Of a DNA stretch of 14,067 nucleotides, positions 1-6,575 are shown one piece after another. Numbering within the stretch: the first letter of the stretch is position 1; each line of letters begins with the position of its first letter. This DNA is from an uncultured Bacilli bacterium (GTDB lineage Bacteria > Bacillota_I > Bacilli_A > RF39 > UBA660), in assembly GCA_947626445.1 (NCBI GenBank), contig CANQSC010000026.1:1-14067 (forward strand), written 5' to 3'. Under the pieces are notes generated by a model that saw only the letters and a program-made list of their open reading frames with translations, did no database searches and had not been told where the DNA came from. The translations under genes were made by a program, and so were the position numbers.

Positions 1-49
1 GAATAATTTATTTGATATAGCAGTAAATTATTTAAATATCTGCTAAATT

Positions 50-523
50 TTATCTTGACATATTACCAGATGTCTTTATTTTTTTCCTAGCTTTAAATAA
101 AAAATATTTAACATTACTTTCAGTAGTATTTAATTTTTCACTAATTTCTTTGATGCTTAAATCTTTAAGATAATACATTTTAAAAATATTTTGTTCTTTT
201 AAAGTTAAACCTATATTATCTAAATTATTAATAATTTCTTTATAGATTATTTTATCTAGAGTAGTATCTTCATAACCTACATTATCAATAAGATTTGTTT
301 GTCCTTTTTCTTTAACATAACTTTTAGCTTTATGACACCAAATATTATAAGCAATCTTCCATATTAAATTTTCTAATTTATCAACTTTAATATTTTTATT
401 AAAATAACTAAAAATTGCTAAAAAAACATTATTAGTTAAATCTTCGGCATCTTCTTTATTATTAGTCTTTTTTAAAGACCAATTATAAATTTGATAATAA
501 TATTTATCATAAATATCGTTCAC
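50..523 (-). CDS. ECF-like sigma-70 family RNA polymerase sigma factor
   Basis: A 157-aa protein with the two-domain layout of small sigma factors. Residues about 1-42 form a sigma region 2 with the typical KEDAEDLTNNVF core (about 23-34). Residues about 106-150 form a region 4 helix-turn-helix (LTLKEQNIF, then LSIKEISEKL, then ESNVKYFLFKARKKI). Such proteins direct core RNA polymerase to a small regulon. It starts at GTG; the sequence just upstream (GGTGAT) resembles the anti-SD complement and serves as ribosome site. Only 4 bp separate it from the stop of the 124-aa gene upstream, so the two are surely cotranscribed. No anti-sigma factor is recognisable within the window; one could lie beyond the left edge. 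It is the last visible gene of the operon beginning near 7418, so it may control that operon, but this is inference. The family call is firm; the regulon is unknown. Confidence 0.88.
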   Translation of the reverse strand: MNDIYDKYYYQIYNWSLKKTNNKEDAEDLTNNVFLAIFSYFNKNIKVDKLENLIWKIAYNIWCHKAKSYVKEKGQTNLIDNVGYEDTTLDKIIYKEIINNLDNIGLTLKEQNIFKMYYLKDLSIKEISEKLNTTESNVKYFLFKARKKIKTSGNMSR

Positions 524-527
524 AACA

Positions 528-902
528 TCACCACAATTCTTTTTTTAATTTAAGATAGTTAAATTTTCCCTGCTTTTCTTTTTGTATTTCTTTAAAACCT
601 AATTTTTTAGCTTTTTTAATTCGATCTTTAAATTCTTCAGAAATTATTAATATGACATAATCATAATATTTTTTTAATTCTCTTAATATAAATTCAATTA
701 AATTTTTATTATCAATTATGGATATTTTATCATGAATATTAATTGCTAACCAATTATTTTGATTATCATATACAACAAAATTATCTAAATAATTATTATT
801 ATCATCTAATATTTCAAAATAAGATATTTGACCATTTTTTAAATAATTTTTTAATTCATTTCTTTTAATATAGGCATTATAATCTTTTTTAAGCAATTTC
901 AT
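528..902 (-). CDS. hypothetical protein, possible degenerate GNAT-like fold
   Basis: A 124-aa soluble protein of unknown function. It begins at ATG 902 behind a very strong ribosome site (AAGGAGGT, 909-916). No signal peptide or membrane segment is visible. The C-terminal third (about 69-106: a helix, a hydrophobic strand VILII, a helix, then KKLGFKEI) resembles the end of GNAT acetyltransferases, where a KxLGF motif precedes the last strands. The acetyl-CoA-binding signature is not visible and the protein is short, so this is only a weak structural suggestion. It lies 49 bp after the Cys-rich gene and 4 bp before the sigma factor gene. A partner or regulator role for the sigma factor is possible but not shown by the sequence. 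Confidence 0.7.
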   Translation of the reverse strand: MKLLKKDYNAYIKRNELKNYLKNGQISYFEILDDNNNYLDNFVVYDNQNNWLAINIHDKISIIDNKNLIEFILRELKKYYDYVILIISEEFKDRIKKAKKLGFKEIQKEKQGKFNYLKLKKELW

Positions 903-951
903 TTTTTTACCTCCTTCATATATAAAGTGTTATATATTTAAAAAAGGTTAG

Positions 952-1602
952 TTATTTTTTTATTAAACGAATAATAATTCTAATTGTTGAATAAATTATA
1001 GAATAAGAATATAAATCTTTTAAAACATCTTCTTCTTTTGAAAAATAATCTGATTTAACAATAAATTGATTTTTTATACTTAAAACTTTTAATAGTTTTA
1101 ATTCTTTATAAGTTATTACATCATATCTTTTGGTAACTTCACTACAATTAAATAATTTACAAGCTAAGTTTTTAGTTGGACAACCATGATTTGTTTGATA
1201 TTTGCATTTACGGCAACAGCCATTACAATAATTATTATTTAACTGAGCATAACATTTATTATTTTTAAAACCACAAATATTAATTCCTTTATATTTATCA
1301 TCTATTATTTGACAAGAAGTATCATAAATATATTTAATTCTTGGTTTTCGCATTTTTATATTTAAAGCATTAATAATAGGTAAAATATATTCATTAGAAT
1401 AATTATTTATTAACTTAAAATAAACATTTTTAAATAAGAAGCTTCGATATAAATAAAGCCTCTTAATAAATTTATTATAGTCTTTTTCATTATTAATAAT
1501 TATTCTTTTTTCTAACATATTTACTTCCATTAATCTTAATAAATTATCCCTTTCATTTAACAGTTTTTCTGATTTATTTAGGTTTGTAAGCAATATTTTC
1601 AC
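952..1602 (-). CDS. Cys-rich protein of unknown function (ten Cys in residues 97-153)
   Basis: A 216-aa protein. Residues 1-90 are charged and helical. Residues 97-153 hold ten cysteines (97, 110, 117, 126, 129, 130, 133, 141, 148, 153), including a CNGCCRKC cluster. The C-terminus is an Ile/Arg/Lys-rich amphipathic or membrane-associating helix (about 200-216). The spacing suggests metal binding (zinc or an iron-sulfur cluster) in a cytoplasmic protein; the CxxxCxxC motif of radical SAM enzymes is absent. The start is GTG at 1602, overlapping the TGA stop of the LRR-transglutaminase gene by 4 nt (GTGA), which is typical of translational coupling. In-frame ATGs at codons 25 and 29 lack a good ribosome site. 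I do not recognise a named family with certainty. Confidence 0.75.
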   Translation of the reverse strand: MKILLTNLNKSEKLLNERDNLLRLMEVNMLEKRIIINNEKDYNKFIKRLYLYRSFLFKNVYFKLINNYSNEYILPIINALNIKMRKPRIKYIYDTSCQIIDDKYKGINICGFKNNKCYAQLNNNYCNGCCRKCKYQTNHGCPTKNLACKLFNCSEVTKRYDVITYKELKLLKVLSIKNQFIVKSDYFSKEEDVLKDLYSYSIIYSTIRIIIRLIKK

Positions 1603-3722
1603 ATCACTAAATTTTGGCTAAATTGTTCAGACTGTTCTATGTGTTGTCTTATAATTTCTTGTTCCAAAAATAATTTTTCTAAATCCATATCATTATCATT
1701 TAAACCTAAATTGTTGACTTTTTCATAGAATTTTTTTCTTCTCAATTCTCTTTTTTCTTCTTCTAATTCTTTTTTAGAATCTTTTTGGGTAGTTGGTCTA
1801 TCATATTTTTTATCAAATTGTTTTTCAAATTCACTTTCGTCAAGTTTATTTTTTGAAACATTATCATTTTGTTCTTCTTTTTTTGTTCTTGGAGCACTTT
1901 GATACATTTTTTCATATTCTTTTTGTAATTCATTGTGCATAATACGATAAGTGTTAAAATCTATTGAACCTTTATCTCTTTCATTTTGTAATTTTTCTAA
2001 AAGTGTTTTATACTCATTTGTTAAAGTATCATAATCTTTATATACTTGTTTTGGAATATTACTTTCATTAGCAACTTCAAAACTTTTTATAGGAGTTATT
2101 TCTACTCCTAGTAAATTTTCAATTTGATAAATAATTCCTTGATGTTCATTTTTTAATTTTTCTTCTATTTTATCTTTAGTAACATTAATTTTACGATTAA
2201 CAAAAGTGATACGTGCCTCTACTTCATCTCTTCTTTTTAATAAATCATTTAGATCACTTTGATTATAATTAGTTTGCATTAATTCTTCAATTTGTTTGGC
2301 ATATACACCATATTCTCGTTGCAACACTTCTAATTCTTTATTGGCATTATTTAAATATTCTTTATCGCTAATATTTTTGCTTTCATTTTTAACTTTTTCT
2401 AAATTATTTTCTAAAATATTTATACCTAATTTTTTATCTAATTGGACTTTTTTTGAAATATCAATAAGCTCATTATCCGTATATTCTTTATTTTTAGGAC
2501 TAATAACATCATTTTCGGTTATACTTAAAGCATGATTTTCGGAAAATTCTTCTTTAGTTTGATAAAAATATTCTAAGCCTTTTTTGACTGAATCATTAGT
2601 TGGATCAAAATAATACCAATTACCATTTATTAAAACTTTAATTACTGAATGATTACTATTTCTACCTACAACACTAATACCATCACCCATATTACAACTT
2701 AAAGTGCTTGAATCAATTCCAACTGATTTAAGAAAATAATGCATCATATTAGAATATCCCTCACAAACAGACTTACCTTCTAATATAGCATTATAACTAG
2801 ATTGTCTTCTATTTAAAAAATCATTAACTGGCATCCTTAAATTTTCTCTAGCTTTTTTCATTGCATCATTATTTTCATTTTTTTTGGCTGCATTTAATGA
2901 ATCCCAATCATAACTAACATTATTAATTATATACAAATAAATTGCCATTACTTTTTCTATATCTTGATAATTAGAATTTAAAATTTCTTTCTTTACTTCT
3001 TCAAATTTATCATTCATTTTTTTCATTTCAGGAATTTTTATTTTATTGACTGTTATGTTACTAATGTTTTCTTCCCAAATACAAGTTAAACCATTATTTA
3101 CTCCCTCATGTATTATTTCATCTATTTTAGGATTTATTTTTTTAATTTGAGGATATAAATCAAAATCTAATTGAATATTATTTAAACCATTATCTATCAT
3201 TTTGGTTAAATCAAAACCTTGCAATAAAGAATTATTAACGGTTTGTATTTCTGAAAGTTTTAAATCAGAAATACCACTTATTTCTTTTAGTTTAGAATTA
3301 CCTACTAAGGTTAAAGAAGATAAATTAGGCATATCTTTTAAATTTAAATTTTCCAAATTATTATCATATTTAATAGTTAAATTTTCTAATGTTTTTAATT
3401 CATTTATAACGGAAAAATCAGTAATTTTTTGTTGTTTACTATTATAATTAAAAATTGCATCATCAGAAAATTTAGTATCTAACATTTTAGCATTTTTTGA
3501 TTCGATAATTAATTCTTTTATATTACTACAATATTTTAATGCTGATATATCTTGTATTCCACCATTAGTAAGTTCCAATTTTTCAATTTTAGCTAAATCA
3601 TTTAATGAAAATTTTTGAAAATTAGCTACTCCATTATATTTAGCTTCTATTTTTAGTCTTTTTAATTCATTTCTTATTGCTACTGCTAAAGAAAAATCAG
3701 GAATAATAATATAATTTTCCAT
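1599..3722 (-). CDS. LRR + transglutaminase-like + coiled-coil protein, cytoplasmic
   Basis: A 707-aa multidomain protein. Residues about 40-165 carry irregular internalin-type leucine-rich repeats (IEKLELTNGGIQDISAL, IKELIIES, LENLTIKYD, LSSLTLVGN). Residues about 255-380 form a transglutaminase-like cysteine-enzyme domain with a visible triad: Cys320 (GKSVCEGYSNMM), His358 (SNHSVIKVLINGNWYYFDP) and Asp373. Residues about 430-707 are charged, helical and coiled-coil-like. There is no signal peptide, membrane segment or sortase motif, unlike secreted internalin/transglutaminase proteins, so it probably acts in the cytoplasm. The ATG is preceded by AAGGTGG (about 3732-3738). The gene begins 1 bp after the PHP gene's stop and overlaps the Cys-rich gene by 4 nt. 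Whether it cross-links, hydrolyses or deamidates proteins cannot be told; the domain call is firm. Confidence 0.88.
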   Translation of the reverse strand: MENYIIIPDFSLAVAIRNELKRLKIEAKYNGVANFQKFSLNDLAKIEKLELTNGGIQDISALKYCSNIKELIIESKNAKMLDTKFSDDAIFNYNSKQQKITDFSVINELKTLENLTIKYDNNLENLNLKDMPNLSSLTLVGNSKLKEISGISDLKLSEIQTVNNSLLQGFDLTKMIDNGLNNIQLDFDLYPQIKKINPKIDEIIHEGVNNGLTCIWEENISNITVNKIKIPEMKKMNDKFEEVKKEILNSNYQDIEKVMAIYLYIINNVSYDWDSLNAAKKNENNDAMKKARENLRMPVNDFLNRRQSSYNAILEGKSVCEGYSNMMHYFLKSVGIDSSTLSCNMGDGISVVGRNSNHSVIKVLINGNWYYFDPTNDSVKKGLEYFYQTKEEFSENHALSITENDVISPKNKEYTDNELIDISKKVQLDKKLGINILENNLEKVKNESKNISDKEYLNNANKELEVLQREYGVYAKQIEELMQTNYNQSDLNDLLKRRDEVEARITFVNRKINVTKDKIEEKLKNEHQGIIYQIENLLGVEITPIKSFEVANESNIPKQVYKDYDTLTNEYKTLLEKLQNERDKGSIDFNTYRIMHNELQKEYEKMYQSAPRTKKEEQNDNVSKNKLDESEFEKQFDKKYDRPTTQKDSKKELEEEKRELRRKKFYEKVNNLGLNDNDMDLEKLFLEQEIIRQHIEQSEQFSQNLVM

Positions 3723-3723
3723 T

Positions 3724-5196
3724 TTAACTTACCACCTTCCATGAAATAAATGCTACACCTATAATCAAGAAAGATATTGCTATTAAAATAATAATAACAT
3801 TTACATAACCACTTTTATTATCATCTTTTTTTAAAGCTCTTGTTTCACCTTTTAAAAGAACATTTAAACGATTTTCTATTTCTCTTTGATGTTCTTCATT
3901 CTTGGTTGTATTATATTCAGTAATTTGGGTTACAGTATTAGTAATTTCTTCTTTAGTCTTACAACCATTATCTATAGCATTAATTATACTTTCTTTAGTA
4001 TTAGCAATTAAAGATTCTTCGTTTGATAAAGCATTTTTAGTATCAACTATCGCTAATTTTTTTCTTTCAACATATAGTCTTGTACTTTTTTCATTTATAT
4101 TAGCCATTCGATTTTTATTTTCCGTTAAAGCATAATTTTCATACTGTTTTCCTAGACTTTCTAATGAAGTTATCATTTCACTAGCAATAAGTTCTTCATT
4201 TAAGTTATCGGGCATATTATTAGAAACCTTTTTTAATAACCCATTAACAACATTAGTTTCATAAGTTAAAGCCTTTTTTTGTCCATTTATTAATGCTTCT
4301 TGTAATCTTTCGTTCTTTTCTCTAGCAACAATAGGATTATAATCTTCTTTAATTATTTTATCTTTAACTAAATCAGCAATATTACTAGCTTTTTCAATAT
4401 TTTCATTAACAATTTTAAAAGATTTTAAATGATGAGCATCAACACCATATAATACTTTTAAGCCATCAGTTTCACTGGCAACTTGCCAAAAGCTAGAATG
4501 AGGATAGCTTAATTCCCCATCAGACAAAATATCATTTTTTTCAATTCCACCTAAATTTATTTCAAGAGGAATTCCCATTTCACTTGCTTTTTCGCAAATA
4601 ATTTGACTTGCCAAAATACTGTTTTCTAAAAATACTTGTTTATTTTCTTCGCCAACCACTGTATCACGATATTTCATAAAAATATCAGGATGAGCAACTA
4701 TATCAAATAAACCACTATCAAGTGCTTTAACGACCATATTTGCATAAGCAATTGGATAATTAGGATTATCAGTTTGCAAAATATTTTCTAAACCATTTTT
4801 AATAAAATGCTGCCCCAATATCATATAATCAACTTTACTACGCATTTGTCCTAAAAATTGTTCTTTCATTGGATCATATTCTACTTCAAATCCAGATAAT
4901 ATTGTCATATCTTGATATTTATTTTTTAATTTATTAATTGATGTTAAATAATCATCTACTTCACTAGGCAACATTTGAATACCCTCTTGTGGTATTTCAT
5001 AAGAAGTAAAAGGAATATGCTCACTAAAACCTAATGATGTAAAGCCTGCATTTCTAGCTTCTAAAAGCATTTCTTCATCAGACATATAATCACTATGACC
5101 TGAACGGTAACTATGTGTATGATAGTTAAATTTTAAATTATCATTATATTGAGATTCTCTATTGTTATCTTTTTCAATATCTAACATCATTTTCAT
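3724..5196 (-). CDS. PHP-domain metal-dependent phosphoesterase with C-terminal membrane anchor
   Basis: A 490-aa protein. Residues about 22-280 are a PHP (polymerase and histidinol phosphatase) domain of the histidinol-phosphatase type. Likely metal ligands are in place: H26 and H28 (YHTHS), H60 (SEH), E104 (GFEVEY), H130 (GQH), H169 (AHPD), and D253/H255 (GVDAHH). HisK-type PHP enzymes hydrolyse phosphomonoesters. Here the domain is followed by about 180 residues of Glu/Lys/Asn-rich helix and one transmembrane segment (about 463-486) with almost nothing after it. That makes it a tail-anchored protein with its catalytic domain in the cytoplasm. Ordinary histidinol phosphatase is about 270 aa and soluble, and no his genes are nearby, so a histidine-biosynthetic role is unlikely. 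A ribosome site (AGGTAG, near 5204-5209) lies just upstream, 9 bp from the SUKH stop and 1 bp before the LRR gene. Confidence 0.87.
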   Translation of the reverse strand: MKMMLDIEKDNNRESQYNDNLKFNYHTHSYRSGHSDYMSDEEMLLEARNAGFTSLGFSEHIPFTSYEIPQEGIQMLPSEVDDYLTSINKLKNKYQDMTILSGFEVEYDPMKEQFLGQMRSKVDYMILGQHFIKNGLENILQTDNPNYPIAYANMVVKALDSGLFDIVAHPDIFMKYRDTVVGEENKQVFLENSILASQIICEKASEMGIPLEINLGGIEKNDILSDGELSYPHSSFWQVASETDGLKVLYGVDAHHLKSFKIVNENIEKASNIADLVKDKIIKEDYNPIVAREKNERLQEALINGQKKALTYETNVVNGLLKKVSNNMPDNLNEELIASEMITSLESLGKQYENYALTENKNRMANINEKSTRLYVERKKLAIVDTKNALSNEESLIANTKESIINAIDNGCKTKEEITNTVTQITEYNTTKNEEHQREIENRLNVLLKGETRALKKDDNKSGYVNVIIILIAISFLIIGVAFISWKVVS

Positions 5197-5205
5197 ATAT
5201 TCTAC

Positions 5206-5586
5206 CTATTCAAATGTTTCTTCAAATGATTTCCAACTTTTAGCAATATTACTAACTTCATTTGTTTCATGATTTATATAAACAATTTCATTAGAATTTT
5301 TTTCATAGGCAATATAATTACCAAAAGGGTCTAAAGCTATATTAACAAAATCACTTTTTACTTCATTAAAATCGATAATATATTCTTTATCTTCACTATT
5401 AAATGATAATAGTGACCCAAATACTTTTTGCTCACCATTAGGTAGATAGAAAGTACAATTTTCTGGCGTTCCATAATTATTTTTTAAAACACACTCTTTG
5501 AAATCATTAGGAAAAGTATAACCTATTTTTTCTTCCACTTTCATAATATTTTCTTTAGTTGTAGATACAACATATTTCCATTCCAT
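5206..5586 (-). CDS. SUKH / SMI1-KNR4 domain protein
   Basis: A 126-aa single-domain protein of the SUKH superfamily. Characteristic features are the early IGYTFPNDFKE segment followed by NNYGTPEN, then the core LDPFGNYIAYEKN and the end strand IVYINHETNEV, closing with IAKSWKSFEETF. SUKH proteins often act as immunity proteins against nuclease and other toxins in polymorphic toxin systems; others are housekeeping or of unknown role. The reading frame is open up to 5637, but the ATG at 5586 is preferred. It follows AAAGAAGG (5593-5600) with a 6-nt gap, the family's usual length is kept, and a TGATATAAT promoter element lies inside the longer version. The gene is 9 bp before the PHP gene. No obvious toxin domain is adjacent, although the transglutaminase- and ART-like proteins could be its partners. 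Confidence 0.85.
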   Translation of the reverse strand: MEWKYVVSTTKENIMKVEEKIGYTFPNDFKECVLKNNYGTPENCTFYLPNGEQKVFGSLLSFNSEDKEYIIDFNEVKSDFVNIALDPFGNYIAYEKNSNEIVYINHETNEVSNIAKSWKSFEETFE

Positions 5587-5592
5587 AACCAT

Positions 5593-5600
5593 CCTTCTTT
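5593..5600 (-). promoter_or_regulatory. ribosome binding site that sets the SUKH start
   Basis: AAAGAAGG on the minus strand lies 6 nt before the ATG at 5586. The ATG at 5592 directly abuts it, and the open-frame start at 5637 has no comparable site. This fixes the start of the SUKH gene at 5586. Confidence 0.65.
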
Positions 5601-5608
5601 CTAAATTC

Positions 5609-5617
5609 ATTATATCA
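5609..5617 (-). promoter_or_regulatory. extended -10 promoter before the SUKH gene
   Basis: TGATATAAT on the minus strand is a perfect extended -10 (TGN-TATAAT). No good -35 lies 16-18 bp upstream, as is allowed for extended -10 promoters. Transcription would start near 5602, giving a leader of about 16 nt that contains the ribosome site. It would let the SUKH-PHP-LRR part of the operon be expressed separately from the upstream genes. Confidence 0.5.
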
Positions 5618-5672
5618 ACTTTAATATTGAAAATCATTAATTTAAATAATACATATGTAAAGTATATAGGAA

Positions 5673-5930
5673 TTATCTTTTCATATTTAATTTTTCTTTT
5701 TGTACAGTTAATAAATTCTTTTTTTGATTTAAAAATTCTTTTTCTTGAAGATTTTTATATTTAATTTCATCACTAAGATATTTTCTTTCTTGTTCTACAT
5801 ATTCATTATCTTTAATAAACAATTTTTTTACTAAATCATAATTGAATACATATTCTTTACCATTTTTTAAATCTAAATATTGTTCTTCGCTCATTTTAGC
5901 AAACACTGGGACAATATTTTTTTTGACCAT
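5673..5930 (-). CDS. C-terminal part of the transglutaminase-like protein, out of frame
   Basis: An 85-codon open frame that reads like the continuation of the protein encoded at 5896-6531. From its fifth codon (5918) it gives NIVPVFAKMSEEQYLDL and then a charged helical tail to 5673. The apparent ATG at 5930 lies inside the upstream gene, and no ribosome site precedes it, so independent translation is unlikely. Rereading one A of the A8 run at 5917-5924 (a -1 shift) joins the frames into one protein of about 286 aa: 205 residues from the first frame plus 81 from this one. It carries no recognised domain of its own. A short independent gene is the alternative, which I consider less likely. 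Confidence 0.6.
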   Translation of the reverse strand: MVKKNIVPVFAKMSEEQYLDLKNGKEYVFNYDLVKKLFIKDNEYVEQERKYLSDEIKYKNLQEKEFLNQKKNLLTVQKEKLNMKR

Positions 5931-6531
5931 CTATAGTATACTCGACAGGATTCATTGGGTCATAAAGAATTCTTATTTTACTATTTTCAGGTTTAAAAAT
6001 AATGTACGCATGAAGTTCTTTATCATTTAATTTACCAAAAACAATTTCCGAATCAAAGCCTAAAAACTTCAATAAATTTTGAACCATTGCACTTCTTTCA
6101 GAACAAGTAGCAAGATTATTTTTATTAAACTCTTTTATAGATATTGCCTCATCATTATCATAAAGTTCAATTCTTTGAAATACTGAACCACCATTATAGC
6201 CAAAATAATTCCATATAAAACTTTGAATATAATAAATTGTAATTGGCTCGCCATACATATATCTATCTAAATCATTATCAACATAATTTAATAAATTTTC
6301 ATAAATATCCATATCATCCATTTTTAAACCTTGAAAAAATTTAAGTTCATTAGACCTAACAGATGTATTAGGAGTTATAAAACCATTATAAGACCCACAA
6401 CAACCAATTCCTATTTGAGTAGGACCTTTATTATTCTCTAATAAATAATTTAATCTTTTTTTGATAAAGTCTTTTCGTTCACTTTCCGTTTGTAATTGTT
6501 TATATTCATTTTTAAATTCTTTAAAAGTCAT
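5896..6531 (-). CDS. transglutaminase-like cysteine enzyme, interrupted by a frameshift near its C-terminus
   Basis: A 211-aa frame starting at ATG 6531 after a strong AAAGGAGA site (6537-6544). The transglutaminase/Cys-protease fold is indicated by Cys143 (NLATCSERSAMVQNLLKFLG), His174 (ELHAYIIF) and Asp191 (ILYDPMNP), the same Cys-His-Asp order as in the LRR protein downstream. An N-terminal Gly/Cys segment (IGIGCCGSYNG, about 40-50) is unexplained. No signal peptide is visible. The last six codons (YCPSVC) after the A8 run are probably not native: the other frame continues the protein naturally (see 5673-5930). The catalytic triad lies entirely before the break, so even the short product could be active. 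It begins 44 bp after the stop of the ART-like gene. Its substrate is unknown. Confidence 0.75.
   Translation of the reverse strand: MTFKEFKNEYKQLQTESERKDFIKKRLNYLLENNKGPTQIGIGCCGSYNGFITPNTSVRSNELKFFQGLKMDDMDIYENLLNYVDNDLDRYMYGEPITIYYIQSFIWNYFGYNGGSVFQRIELYDNDEAISIKEFNKNNLATCSERSAMVQNLLKFLGFDSEIVFGKLNDKELHAYIIFKPENSKIRILYDPMNPVEYTIDGQKKYCPSVC
5917..5924 (-). other. A8 homopolymer at the frameshift point
   Basis: On the minus strand CAA is followed by AAA AAA and then TAT. In the upstream gene's frame this gives QKKYCPSVC and a stop. Rereading one A gives QKKNIVPVFAKM and a further 77 codons. The context A AAA AAA has the form of a -1 ribosomal slippery heptamer; an A8 run is also prone to transcriptional slippage and to homopolymer miscalls. 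Confidence 0.7.
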
Positions 6532-6575
6532 AACTATCTCCTTTATTAATCCTAAAATTTATATTTAACTCAAAT

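Noticed and set aside
18..45. Hairpin TAGCAG/CTGCTA after the sigma factor gene, possible terminator
   Set aside because: The stem is only 6 bp, the loop 16 nt, and no U-tract follows on the minus strand.
917..951. ECF-type autoregulated promoter before the 124-aa gene (AACC box)
   Set aside because: Only a short AAC core is visible and no matching -10 element; AT-rich TATA-like runs here are not informative.
952..1602. Radical SAM or flagellin lysine methylase identity for the Cys-rich protein
   Set aside because: No CxxxCxxC radical SAM motif and no convincing overall match; only cysteine richness is shared.
2296..3447. Plus-strand open frames inside the LRR, PHP, ABC and rny genes
   Set aside because: They are antisense shadows of strong minus-strand genes, with no ribosome sites and low-complexity hydrophobic translations.
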